Below are positions 8,060 through 15,378 of a stretch of DNA of 32,905 nucleotides, piece by piece. Within the stretch, counting starts at the first letter, position 1. Every line of letters starts with the position of its first letter. The position numbers and the translations under genes were made by a program. The notes under the pieces were generated by a model, which had not been told where the DNA came from, ran no database searches, and worked only from the letters and a program-made list of their open reading frames with translations. Location: contig JAJDCM010000407.1 in the NCBI GenBank assembly GCA_029260825.1, forward strand, positions 1 through 32,905. The letters run 5' to 3'. Origin of the DNA: Planctomycetota bacterium (GTDB lineage: Bacteria > Planctomycetota > JACOTG01 > JAJDCM01).

Positions 8060-10503
8060 CAGGATGACTCCTTCCCGAGAAAGCGGAGTCGCTGTTCCTT
8101 GAGATAGCGGAGGAAGTCCGGATCATCTTTCGGGGTCCATTGAATCGCCTGATCGATGGTGTCTGCAGCCTCTTTTTTCTTGCCCATTCCAAAGAGAATT
8201 TCGGCCAGGGTGTCAAGGTACTGGGGGGAGTGGGGGGAAAGAGCCACCGCTTTTCGGGAGAGGACTTCGGCCCGACCCACTTTTCGAATCTCATTGTCGC
8301 TTGCGGTTGCGTAAAGCCAAGCCAGCTCATTCAAGAGTCCAGGCTCCTGGGGATGGTGCTCGATGCCAAGCTCAAGGGCTTTTGCCGCAGTGGATTCATC
8401 GGAGCTTTCTTTCAGGGCCTGCACCAGAAGAAGGATTTCCGACAAGGCACGCGAATCACTCTTACGCGTGGACAGAATGCGGCAATAGGCATCCATGGCT
8501 TCGAGGTGTTTCCCTTCGCTGGCAAGAAGGCTTCCGAGTTCGATCAGCGCGTCCGGGTATTCTGGATGGATGCGTAGCGCGTGTCCCAGATCCTCAAGTG
8601 CCCCTTTCACGTCGGTCTTTTTCTTTGCGAGAGCTCGCACGAAGTAAAGCCGGCAATCTTCTCCTCTGGTGAGGCCGTTGGAAGCGAGCCTCGTTGCAAC
8701 CTCTTCCTCTTCCGAACTCACGGACATCAACGCCGCGAGATAAAGAGATGTCTGTTGTTCCGGAAGGCTCGGAGATTTTAGATACGACCGGGTGAAGTTT
8801 TCCTGGGCCTCTTTGAACCGCAAGTTTGCCGCCGGTCGATTTCCCTGTGCCTGAATTCTCTGACCGGATTGGAGCTGAAGTAGGCCGAGTTCGCGAAACG
8901 CAGAGAAGGATCGATCGTTGACTTCGATCGCCTTCTTGAAGTTCTCCTCGGCAAGGTCGAGGCGCTCTTTTCGCTGGTAAGCCTGGGCAAGCATTCGGTA
9001 GCCGTCGGAGAGATCACGATCAAAGTCAGGGAGTGGTAGGTGAAGGAGCCAGAGGAGAACCAACGAACTGAGGGCGGTGATTCCTGCGGGCATCCATTTC
9101 TTTGCCTTGCACCAGGTCACCATGGATGCTGCGGTGAATCCGGAAAATGCGGCCAGGAGACCTGTTACCGGGAACCGGTAGCGGGAGACGACGAAGTTCA
9201 AGATGATGGAGAACGCAAACAGCCAGAAGAAGGGGAGAGAAAGCCAGGTTCCCCGGCGGCGTTTGATGACAGAGAGCACCATTCCAACCAACCCGAATGC
9301 GCCGAGTATGCCAAAGGTCGGAAAGAACCGGAGGTCGAGAATCGGGGCGAATTCGGTCCGGAATAAATCAAAGCTCTGGTTGTTGGGAACTTCATAGTCG
9401 TTGAAGAAGATCCGGATCTTCTTCAAGGTGAGAAGGAACCAGGTCCCCGGGTTTTCACTCACCCATTCGAACCCCTTTTTGAACCAATACGACGACACTT
9501 CCGAGGGCGCCAGGAGCTCACCGCTTTTACTCTGGGCGTAGGAAAAAAAGAAGCCCTCTTCGTTCTCGCTTTGAAATTCGAGGGGATCGACGGGGGCGAG
9601 GAAGCTTGCCACATGAATCTGGGAACCGTTGGTATTATAGGGGCAATTACCGGTGTAAAAAACCGGGCCGGCGTTGTAGGAAATAGGAACGAAATCAGAG
9701 GAGACGATCGCATTGCGAATCGTGACCGGTGTCACCGCAAGAGCGACACCGGCTGCCAGCGCCAACGCTGGTCGCAACCGGAAAGGACGTTTTGCCAGAA
9801 AGATCCAAACCGTAGCCCACCCGGCGAGCAAGATCATGGTGCCTGAAGTAATCGCGGCAATGCCAAGAGCGATGCCGGTGAGGAGAAGCCGGATCAGGAG
9901 CGATTTTTCTGGAAGCGGCTTTTCTCGCTGACGGATTCCCAGGGTGAAGACGAGGAGAAGTCCCAGATCAAGAAGTAGGGCGGAGAGCCCTGTCTTCAAC
10001 AGTAGTGCTTCGTAGAAAAACGCAACCTTGTAGGTGGCCATGAGCAGCCCGGCGATCACCCCGGCGAGTCGTCCAAAGAGGGCCCGTCCGACGGCGAAGA
10101 CAACGGCGCAGTGGAGTCCACCGAGGATGAGCTGAAAGCCCGAAAGGAGCAGAAAGTCCCGTCCGATGAGGGAGTAGAAGATCCCCACGAAGTACGGATA
10201 AAAGGGGCTGTACCAGTAGGCCCGCTCGCCGAGCCAATCGCCGTTCGCGTAGCCTTCCGCCATCGAGTCATAATGGCGGGAATCCATCGTCGGTTCATCG
10301 AAGAAGGGATTGATGTCCGGGTCGGAGATCTGGGCCAGGTAGGCGAGACGTAGGCTCGTCCCCAGGAGGACGATTCCAAGCATCAACAGGAAGTCGAGCG
10401 TCCGGTATTTGCCCCGGTTCTCACCCATTTCCGGCGAGAGTGGATCCGCGCCGTTCCTGGCACTTTGCGTCTCGGGCTCTTGAGCTATTTCTCGGAACTT
10501 CAT
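8059..10503 (-). CDS. GT39-like membrane glycosyltransferase fused to C-terminal TPR repeats
   Basis: About 814 residues. The frame is open to 10881, but ATG 10503 (MKFREIAQEP) is chosen: the upstream part would overlap the divergent prenyltransferase gene and lacks family character. The first membrane helix (LLMLGIVLLGTSLRLAYLA) is followed by a periplasmic loop SDPDINPFFDEPTMDSRHYD and AYWYSPFYPYFVG, typical of PMT/ArnT-like GT-C enzymes using polyprenyl-phosphate sugars. About ten further helices reach residue 490. The remaining 320 residues are tetratricopeptide repeats, for example GYRMLAQAYQRKERLDLAEE and PDALIELGSLLASEGKHLEA, probably facing the periplasm as a protein-binding scaffold. 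First gene of a tightly coupled operon with GT2, methyltransferase and mazG. Confidence 0.8.
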   Translation of the reverse strand: MKFREIAQEPETQSARNGADPLSPEMGENRGKYRTLDFLLMLGIVLLGTSLRLAYLAQISDPDINPFFDEPTMDSRHYDSMAEGYANGDWLGERAYWYSPFYPYFVGIFYSLIGRDFLLLSGFQLILGGLHCAVVFAVGRALFGRLAGVIAGLLMATYKVAFFYEALLLKTGLSALLLDLGLLLVFTLGIRQREKPLPEKSLLIRLLLTGIALGIAAITSGTMILLAGWATVWIFLAKRPFRLRPALALAAGVALAVTPVTIRNAIVSSDFVPISYNAGPVFYTGNCPYNTNGSQIHVASFLAPVDPLEFQSENEEGFFFSYAQSKSGELLAPSEVSSYWFKKGFEWVSENPGTWFLLTLKKIRIFFNDYEVPNNQSFDLFRTEFAPILDLRFFPTFGILGAFGLVGMVLSVIKRRRGTWLSLPFFWLFAFSIILNFVVSRYRFPVTGLLAAFSGFTAASMVTWCKAKKWMPAGITALSSLVLLWLLHLPLPDFDRDLSDGYRMLAQAYQRKERLDLAEENFKKAIEVNDRSFSAFRELGLLQLQSGQRIQAQGNRPAANLRFKEAQENFTRSYLKSPSLPEQQTSLYLAALMSVSSEEEEVATRLASNGLTRGEDCRLYFVRALAKKKTDVKGALEDLGHALRIHPEYPDALIELGSLLASEGKHLEAMDAYCRILSTRKSDSRALSEILLLVQALKESSDESTAAKALELGIEHHPQEPGLLNELAWLYATASDNEIRKVGRAEVLSRKAVALSPHSPQYLDTLAEILFGMGKKKEAADTIDQAIQWTPKDDPDFLRYLKEQRLRFLGKESS

Positions 10504-10759
10504 CTCGTTCCCAAAAGTCTGTGAGGGGGATCGGTGAAAGCGGCATAGTCTAGTCGGATCCAGGCTCGATGCAGTAGCATCGTTGCCAAAAAGGAATAGA
10601 CCGACGAGACGACCTTGGGTTTCAGCGGACTTTCGCTCGTTCTCTTGAAGGCGGTCGAAAGAGAGCATCCTCTCAGGTCGTCCCTGAAGCAAGTTGACCT
10701 GAATCGGGCCGCTTGCTAGGCTCCGGCCTACCCTCGGTCTGATAAGGAGCTGCATTTCT
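10504..10759. other. Divergent intergenic region with a 16-bp palindrome
   Basis: This 256-bp region separates the minus-strand glycosyltransferase operon from the + strand prenyltransferase gene. It contains a palindrome CGATGC-AGTA-GCATCG at 10567-10582 (either operator or 5'-leader hairpin of the minus operon) and a + strand promoter candidate at 10694-10722. No convincing promoter was found for the minus operon. Confidence 0.5.
10694..10722 (+). promoter_or_regulatory. Candidate sigma70 promoter for the UbiA-family gene
   Basis: TTGACC (10694-10699), 17-bp spacer, TAGGCT (10717-10722), 38 bp before the start codon. The -35 is good and the -10 is weak. Confidence 0.35.
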
Positions 10760-11641
10760 ATGGGGATGCCCCCGCTCGTTGAGGCCATGCGGCCCCAGCA
10801 ATGGGTAAAAAACGGCTTTGTTCTCGCTCCGCTTCTTTTTTCGAAGCGTGCCGATGAGCCTGCCTTGATCGCCGCCGCCATCGGTGCCTTTTTGGCGTTT
10901 GCTCTCTCCTCGAGCTGTATTTACCTCATCAATGACATCCTGGATCGCGAGCAAGATCGGTGCCATCCGGAGAAATGTAACCGCCCGGTCGCCTCCCGCC
11001 GGCTTTCCGTGGGGGCAGCATGGATCGGGGCGGCCTTCTGCTGCGCTCTGGGGCTGGGCCTGGCATTTTCGATTGCCTCCAAATTGGGCCTGATTGTGCT
11101 CGTGTACGTGGCTCTTCAGGTGGGCTACGGCGTTGTTTTGAAGCACGTGGTGATCATTGACGTCATGGTGGTCGCGGTTGGATTTGTTCTTCGAGTTCTC
11201 GCCGGAGCGGCCGCCGTTTCGGTCGTTGCGTCCGAATGGCTGATCTTGTGCACCCTGTTGCTCGCATTGTTTTTGGGTTTTTCGAAGCGTCGACACGAGC
11301 TGATTACTCTCGGTGAAGACTCCTCCGGACATCGCCGGGTTCTCTCTGACTATTCCCTCGCGCTTCTCGACCAGATCAATTCGGTTCTCCTCGGGGCAAC
11401 CATCGTTTGTTATGCGATCTACACGGTTTCTCCTCGTACCCAGGGGGAGGTCGCGAAAAGCGATGAGCTCGTATATTCCGTCCCAATAGTGATTTATGGC
11501 CTACTGCGCTATCTGCACATCGTTCACAAGGGCCGGTATTCGGGAAGTCCCACCGCGGCCCTGCTGAAAGATCGCCCTCTCTTACTTTGCGTCGTTGTTT
11601 GGGTCTTGTTCTGTAGTTTTGTCTTGTATCGAGCCCGCTGA
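10760..11641 (+). CDS. UbiA-family prenyltransferase, decaprenyl-phosphate phosphoribosyltransferase-like
   Basis: A 293-residue integral membrane enzyme. The N-terminal signature MRPQQWVKNGFVLAPLLFS is characteristic of decaprenyl-phosphate phosphoribosyltransferase (the Rv3806c/UbiA class), which moves phosphoribose from PRPP to polyprenyl phosphate. The first Asp-rich motif is YLINDILDREQDRCHPEKCN followed by RPVAS; the second is at IIDVMVVAVGFVLRVLAGA. FSKRRHEL also matches the group. About eight membrane helices. AAGGAG lies 10 nt before ATG 10760. No decaprenylphosphoryl-ribose epimerase (DprE1/DprE2-like) is in the window. Neighbouring GT-C genes suggest its lipid-linked pentose feeds a surface glycan. 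UbiA fold is certain; the PRPP-dependent activity is inferred from the subgroup signature. Confidence 0.85.
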   Translation: MGMPPLVEAMRPQQWVKNGFVLAPLLFSKRADEPALIAAAIGAFLAFALSSSCIYLINDILDREQDRCHPEKCNRPVASRRLSVGAAWIGAAFCCALGLGLAFSIASKLGLIVLVYVALQVGYGVVLKHVVIIDVMVVAVGFVLRVLAGAAAVSVVASEWLILCTLLLALFLGFSKRRHELITLGEDSSGHRRVLSDYSLALLDQINSVLLGATIVCYAIYTVSPRTQGEVAKSDELVYSVPIVIYGLLRYLHIVHKGRYSGSPTAALLKDRPLLLCVVVWVLFCSFVLYRAR

Positions 11642-11650
11642 TCGAGGTAA

Positions 11651-11676
11651 ACTCTCCCGTTGGAGGGTGGCTTTTC
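11651..11676 (+). terminator. Probable rho-independent terminator after the UbiA-family gene
   Basis: ACTCTCC (11651-11657) pairs with GGAGGGT (11662-11668; one G.T pair) around a CGTT loop, followed by GGCTTTTC. It lies 9 nt after the stop codon and separates rpoA from the upstream gene. Confidence 0.5.
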
Positions 11677-11712
11677 TGGATCGGCGCGAAGTTTTTTTTG
11701 CCTCGATCCAGA
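11675..11712 (+). repeat. 9-bp inverted repeat with T-rich loop upstream of rpoA
   Basis: TCTGGATCG (11675-11683) and CGATCCAGA (11704-11712) are perfect inverted copies separated by 20 nt that include a T8 run, followed by CATTTTTC. It may form a second terminator hairpin, or a regulatory element in the 238-bp rpoA upstream region. Confidence 0.4.
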
Positions 11713-11816
11713 CATTTTTCCGGCCCGCCCCTTGCGATGCGTGGCCCGACTATTAAAACTACGGGTTTCCACGTTCACTCCCAGGGACTGGGCGGAAGGC
11801 GGTCGGTGTGTCTATA

Positions 11817-11840
11817 AGGGGAAGGTTTGGGCCTTCTCCT
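11817..11840 (+). promoter_or_regulatory. Leader hairpin just upstream of rpoA
   Basis: AGGGGAAGG (11817-11825) and CCTTCTCCT (11832-11840) pair over nine positions with one G.T, loop TTTGGG, 27 nt before the rpoA ribosome site. It could be a 5'-UTR regulatory or stabilising structure. No clear promoter was identified in 11642-11879. Confidence 0.35.
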
Positions 11841-11879
11841 CAAGGGACATGAACTGCGACTCCACCAAGGAGCCTCTCC

Positions 11880-12869
11880 ATGGATACGATGACCAAGTGG
11901 CCCACTGTCGCTTTACCGGACTCGGTGACCCTCGAAACCGAGTCTGATCCGAACTTCGGTAGGTTTGTTATCGAGCCGTTCGAGCACGGACTCGGCGTCG
12001 CGATTGGCAACAGCATGCGACGGATCCTGCTATCGACGCTCGAGGGAACCGCGGTAACAACTCTGAAGTTGGATGGGGTTGTTCACGAGTTCTCGACCAT
12101 GCCTGATGTTTATGAGGATGTGACGGAAATCATCCTCAACATGAAGCTGATCCGGGTCCAGCTCCACACCGATGGCCCGGAGACACTGGTCATCGAGAAG
12201 TCGGAGGAAGGACCGATCACGGGCGCCGACATTCAAGAGACCGCGAATGCAGAAGTCGTCTCCAAGGATGTCCTCATCGCCCACCTGAGCGGCCCGACTC
12301 CCTTCCGCATGGAAATGCAGGTAAAGAAAGGGCGTGGGTTCGTAACCGCCGAAGAGAACTGTGACGAGGATCAAGAAATCGGCGTGATTCCCATCGACTC
12401 GAACTTCAATCCGGTGCGGAAAGTCCGATTCCGGGTGGAGCCCATCGAGAGCCCGAACCTGAATCTTCCTCAAGAGCGACTCATTCTTGAGCTCTGGACC
12501 GACGGGACCTTGACCCCGAGGATGGCCCTCGTCGAGTCTGCCAAGATCATGCGGAAGCACTTGACGCCGTTCCTGCGATACCACGAGCTCCAGGATCTCG
12601 AAGACGAGGAGATCGTTGGTGATGGTCGGGAGGATGTTTCGGCTGCTGAAAAGGAAATGAACGAGGCTCTTGATCGTCCGGTCATGGAGCTTGATCTTTC
12701 CGTTCGCGCCTCCAACTGCATGACGGCCGAGAAGCTCGTGGTCATGCGAGACCTGGTGAGGCACTCGGAGGCAGACCTCCTGAGGATTCGCAATTTTGGA
12801 AAGACCACCTTGGTCGAGGTGAAGAAGAAGCTGACCGAAATCGGTCTCACGCTCAATATGGACGTGTAG
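11880..12869 (+). CDS. rpoA: DNA-directed RNA polymerase subunit alpha
   Basis: A 329-residue full-length alpha subunit that dimerises to nucleate RNA polymerase assembly; its C-terminal domain contacts DNA and activators. The N-terminal domain is intact: GRFVIEPFEHGLGVAIGNSM followed by RRILLSTLEGTAVT, then VHEFSTMPDVYEDVTEIILN, the GRGFVTAEEN motif and WTDGTLTPRMALVESAKI. An acidic linker (about 240-265) joins the C-terminal domain, which keeps the DNA-contact helix LSVRASNCM and the HhH-like RIRNFGKTTLVEVKKKL. AAGGAG lies 7 nt before ATG 11880. Unusually it is a single gene bounded by terminators, with no rpsM-rpsK-rpsD or rplQ beside it. Whether it is the sole or a second copy cannot be told here. 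Confidence 0.97.
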   Translation: MDTMTKWPTVALPDSVTLETESDPNFGRFVIEPFEHGLGVAIGNSMRRILLSTLEGTAVTTLKLDGVVHEFSTMPDVYEDVTEIILNMKLIRVQLHTDGPETLVIEKSEEGPITGADIQETANAEVVSKDVLIAHLSGPTPFRMEMQVKKGRGFVTAEENCDEDQEIGVIPIDSNFNPVRKVRFRVEPIESPNLNLPQERLILELWTDGTLTPRMALVESAKIMRKHLTPFLRYHELQDLEDEEIVGDGREDVSAAEKEMNEALDRPVMELDLSVRASNCMTAEKLVVMRDLVRHSEADLLRIRNFGKTTLVEVKKKLTEIGLTLNMDV

Positions 12870-12920
12870 CTTTTTCGGAAGCTCTCCCAAAGAGGCAAGG
12901 AAGAAGAACGTCAAGACAAG

Positions 12921-12961
12921 AAAAGGCGAGGAGAACTCGATGAGTTCTCCCCGCCTTTTTT
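12921..12961. terminator. Bidirectional intrinsic terminator shared by rpoA and the tRNA pair
   Basis: AAAAGGCG-A-GGAGAACTC (12921-12938) pairs with GAGTTCTCC-C-CGCCTTTT (12942-12959): 17 base pairs with one A.C mismatch and a 3-nt loop. It is followed by T's on the + strand and, because of the leading A-run, by T's on the minus strand. It ends rpoA from the left and the tRNA-Glu transcript from the right. Confidence 0.93.
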
Positions 12962-12965
12962 ATAG

Positions 12966-13038
12966 TACCCCGGAGGGGAATCGAACCCCCGTCTCCGCCT
13001 TGAGAGGGCGACATCCTGAACCGCTGGACGACCGGGGC
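12966..13038 (-). tRNA. tRNA-Glu (anticodon CTC)
   Basis: A 73-nt cloverleaf. Acceptor GCCCCGG pairs with CCGGGGT and the discriminator is A. The anticodon stem TCGCC/GGCGG encloses loop CTCTCAA with anticodon CTC. The T-arm is GGGGG-TTCGATT-CCCCT. CCA is not encoded (CTA follows). It lies downstream of tRNA-Gln on the same strand, probably in one transcript ending at the shared terminator. Confidence 0.95.
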
Positions 13039-13134
13039 GAGTACTTTTATTGTGTCGGGGAGAGATCGCGATCACTCCCGAACCGATGTTTTTGCTTGTG
13101 GAAGCAACTTTGTTAACGACTCTGGATCGTCAAG

Positions 13135-13209
13135 TGGCTGAGGCGGCAGGACTCGAACCTGCAATCGCCCGGTCCAGAGCCGGGTGTCATACCATTAGAC
13201 CACGCCTCA
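13135..13209 (-). tRNA. tRNA-Gln (anticodon CTG), CCA encoded
   Basis: Acceptor TGAGGCG pairs with CGCCTCA; the anticodon stem CCCGG/CCGGG encloses CTCTGGA with anticodon CTG. The T-arm is GCAGG-TTCGAGT-CCTGC. Discriminator G is followed by a genomically encoded CCA (13135-13137), unlike the neighbouring tRNA-Glu. Confidence 0.95.
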
Positions 13210-13246
13210 TCATCCCAGGACACCAATCGAGCCTGGGGTTGGCTGA

Positions 13247-13274
13247 AGTGTAGCTCTTTCCCTTTGAAATTCAA
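13247..13274 (-). promoter_or_regulatory. Promoter of the tRNA-Gln/tRNA-Glu transcript
   Basis: On the minus strand TTGAAT (13269-13274), 16-bp spacer, TACACT (13247-13252), about 37 nt upstream of the mature tRNA-Gln 5' end. It overlaps the most upstream possible start of the divergent VanZ gene, which argues for a later start there. Confidence 0.55.
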
Positions 13275-14382
13275 GGTCAGAATCCGACTCGTGAATCCTC
13301 TTTCCTCTTCAAGAATCGGCACTTCCCGGGAGGGCTATCTCCCGTTCGGGTGGAGCCGTTTGCAGTATGCGATCGCGGCTCTTGTCTACTTCCTGGGCAT
13401 CTCGCTTCTGTCGGCACACATTCCCGGGAAGATCTTCGAAGTTCTCCCCGATCTTCCGGTTGTGCTTTTCGTGCGCCACTACGTGACCAACCTGGCTCAC
13501 GTACCCCTTTTTGGGGGATTTGCCTTCTTCATGCTTTTCGCGCTGGGTGGAGAGGCTCTCCCCTTTTCTCGCCGGCCGCTTCCTTATGCAATGACCCTTC
13601 TGTTCACGGCTATCTTTGGCACGGTGGATGAGATCCACCAGGCTTTCGTTCCCGGGAGATTTCCGTCCCATATCGACATTCTTTTGGATGTTCTGGGTGG
13701 CGCTCTTGCCTGTAGCTACGTGTCATTTCGGTCCGGCGGGGGGACTCGGAAGAGGGAGAGCATCGTTCTTCTGGCGGTGCTGAGCGGAGCAGCCCTGGGG
13801 GCCTGTGTTTGGGCGGTTGTCGCCGGGCACCAATCGACTTTGCCCTGGCGCAGACTCGCAGCTGCAGCCTTTCCGCTTCCGGAGTCCGGGCTGATCGACG
13901 GTTTTGAGAATGAGAATGCCTGGAAGGGAGGAGCTCCCCGCAGCGCCGATCTTGAGAAGGAGGATTTCATCTTGGTGTCTTCATCGGCATGGACCACCGA
14001 GGGAAAGTCATCGCTCCGGTGCGACCTTCCCGTGGCCGACTGGTCGGGGGTTTCGACCCGGGTGATTCCCGTTGATCTTTCGGGCTTCCTCCATCTTTCT
14101 GTAGATCTCCTGTTGCCGGAGGACACTTCGATCCGCAAGCTCGGGTTTCGTTTGGTCGATTATGACGGAGTTGCGGCCGAGTCCTTTGTCGCGGTGAGCT
14201 CCGGGGAAAGTACTGTGGTCGTTGACCTGAGCTCTTTTGGCGAGGAACTTGATTTGAGCAGGTTGGATGTCCTGTCGCTGATGGTGCGGGGCCAGAAAAG
14301 AAGAGTGGGGTTGAGCTTGGATCGATTGCGAGCACTGGGAGAACTCGACCCACGAAAACTTCGTCAGGAAAAACCGAAATAA
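13264..14382 (+). CDS. VanZ-family membrane protein with extra C-terminal domain
   Basis: Up to 372 residues. The start is uncertain: TTG 13264 gives the longest frame, GTG 13291 is in frame, and TTG 13360 has GGTGGAG close upstream and begins right at the first helix. The N-terminal half is a VanZ domain of about four helices with the family signature GTVDEIHQAFVPGRFPSHID followed by ILLDVLGG (residues about 120-146 counted from 13264). After a fifth helix (VLLAVLSGAALGACVWAVV), about 180 residues form a beta-rich extracytoplasmic region starting GLIDGFENENAWKGG, resembling CIA30-like or carbohydrate-binding sandwiches. VanZ-like proteins are linked to the envelope and glycopeptide response, but biochemistry is unclear. 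The fused sandwich is not usual and hints at glycan binding. Confidence 0.75.
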   Translation: MKFKVRIRLVNPLSSSRIGTSREGYLPFGWSRLQYAIAALVYFLGISLLSAHIPGKIFEVLPDLPVVLFVRHYVTNLAHVPLFGGFAFFMLFALGGEALPFSRRPLPYAMTLLFTAIFGTVDEIHQAFVPGRFPSHIDILLDVLGGALACSYVSFRSGGGTRKRESIVLLAVLSGAALGACVWAVVAGHQSTLPWRRLAAAAFPLPESGLIDGFENENAWKGGAPRSADLEKEDFILVSSSAWTTEGKSSLRCDLPVADWSGVSTRVIPVDLSGFLHLSVDLLLPEDTSIRKLGFRLVDYDGVAAESFVAVSSGESTVVVDLSSFGEELDLSRLDVLSLMVRGQKRRVGLSLDRLRALGELDPRKLRQEKPK

Positions 14383-14411
14383 GCATACTAGGTGCGACGT
14401 CTAAGGACGGA

Positions 14412-15365
14412 ATGAGAACATTTCCGGAGCGAGCTGAACCTATGACCATAAGGACTTACGTGTGGGGCGACCTGAACGCCAACCACAAATTACGCCCTGC
14501 CCCGACCCGATTGCTGGTCGTGGTGCTCGGATTGTTCTTGATGACGGGCTGCAGCTCCCTCACCGAGAAGGACGACGAGTTCGAAGAAGATCCGGAGGTC
14601 ACCGAGAGGAACGAGGAGAAGCGCCTGGCGACTCTGCAGGAGACAAACCGGGATCGCCTCTTCAATACACTCGACAACGAGATGCGGGCCTGGCGTCAGT
14701 ACTCATCAGACCGGGAAAACCAGGTCACCCTGGAAGGCTATCTTGCCCAGTACGTTCAGGCAAACATGGCCGCGGTTCTCTCGGGTCTTGACTCCGAGTC
14801 TTCTCGCTACAAGTCGATTTGTGCCGCCTCCTTGTACTTCATCGAAGACCCGATCGTGGTCGGGCCCCTTGTCGCTCTTCTCAACGATCCGGATCCCGGG
14901 GTCGTGGGAAACGTCCTCATGGCTCTTTCGCGCAATGCGGATGACCGGGTCCCGGTGGAGAAAATCGCCCCCCTGACCCGAAGCCCGCATCCTGACCTGC
15001 GACAGAATTCGGTTCTTGTCCTGGGTCGGCTCTCATCGACCGTTACTTCTGACGTCGCCAGCGACGCCATCGTCGCGGCACTCACGGATGAAACACCCAC
15101 CGTCCGCTTCAACGCGGTAAAGGCGGCTGGTGAGGGGAGGATCTACGCGGCAGCGCCCCTACTTCTGGAAGCCCTGCGGGATCCCTGGCCCGGCATCCGA
15201 GCCCATGCCGCTCTCTCCCTTGCGGCTCTGGGGAAAGAGGATGCGATCGACCTCATTCGGCCCCTTCTCACGGATCGAAGCGACCTGGCCAGAGCTGCGG
15301 CGAGGAGCGCAATCTTGGTTCTGAATCCGAATGCAAGCTTCGAAAGCGACACCCTGCAACCATGA
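14412..15365 (+). CDS. HEAT-repeat lipoprotein
   Basis: 317 residues from ATG 14412 (AAGGA just upstream), or 307 from ATG 14442. A hydrophobic segment RLLVVVLGLFLMTGC ends in a lipobox-like LMTGC, so the Cys (residue 47 or 37) is probably lipidated by Lgt. A charged linker rich in Glu/Asp follows. From about residue 105, helical HEAT-type repeats of about 30 residues run to the end: IVVGPLVALLNDPDPGVVGN, YAAAPLLLEALRDPWPGIRA, AIDLIRPLLTDRSDLARAAA. HEAT solenoids bind protein partners, so this is likely an envelope-anchored scaffold. Its 3' end meets the 3' end of priA with a 13-bp gap. Specific partner unknown. Confidence 0.8.
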   Translation: MRTFPERAEPMTIRTYVWGDLNANHKLRPAPTRLLVVVLGLFLMTGCSSLTEKDDEFEEDPEVTERNEEKRLATLQETNRDRLFNTLDNEMRAWRQYSSDRENQVTLEGYLAQYVQANMAAVLSGLDSESSRYKSICAASLYFIEDPIVVGPLVALLNDPDPGVVGNVLMALSRNADDRVPVEKIAPLTRSPHPDLRQNSVLVLGRLSSTVTSDVASDAIVAALTDETPTVRFNAVKAAGEGRIYAAAPLLLEALRDPWPGIRAHAALSLAALGKEDAIDLIRPLLTDRSDLARAAARSAILVLNPNASFESDTLQP

Positions 15366-15378
15366 CCTGATCGGTCGG

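Noticed and set aside
10504..10881. N-terminal extension of the TPR-fused glycosyltransferase
   Set aside because: Would overlap the divergent UbiA-family gene by 122 bp and lacks membrane or family features; ATG 10503 is preferred.
12030..12914. 294-codon minus-strand frame opposite rpoA
   Set aside because: Shadow of rpoA; it runs through the rpoA coding sequence and has no recognisable domain.
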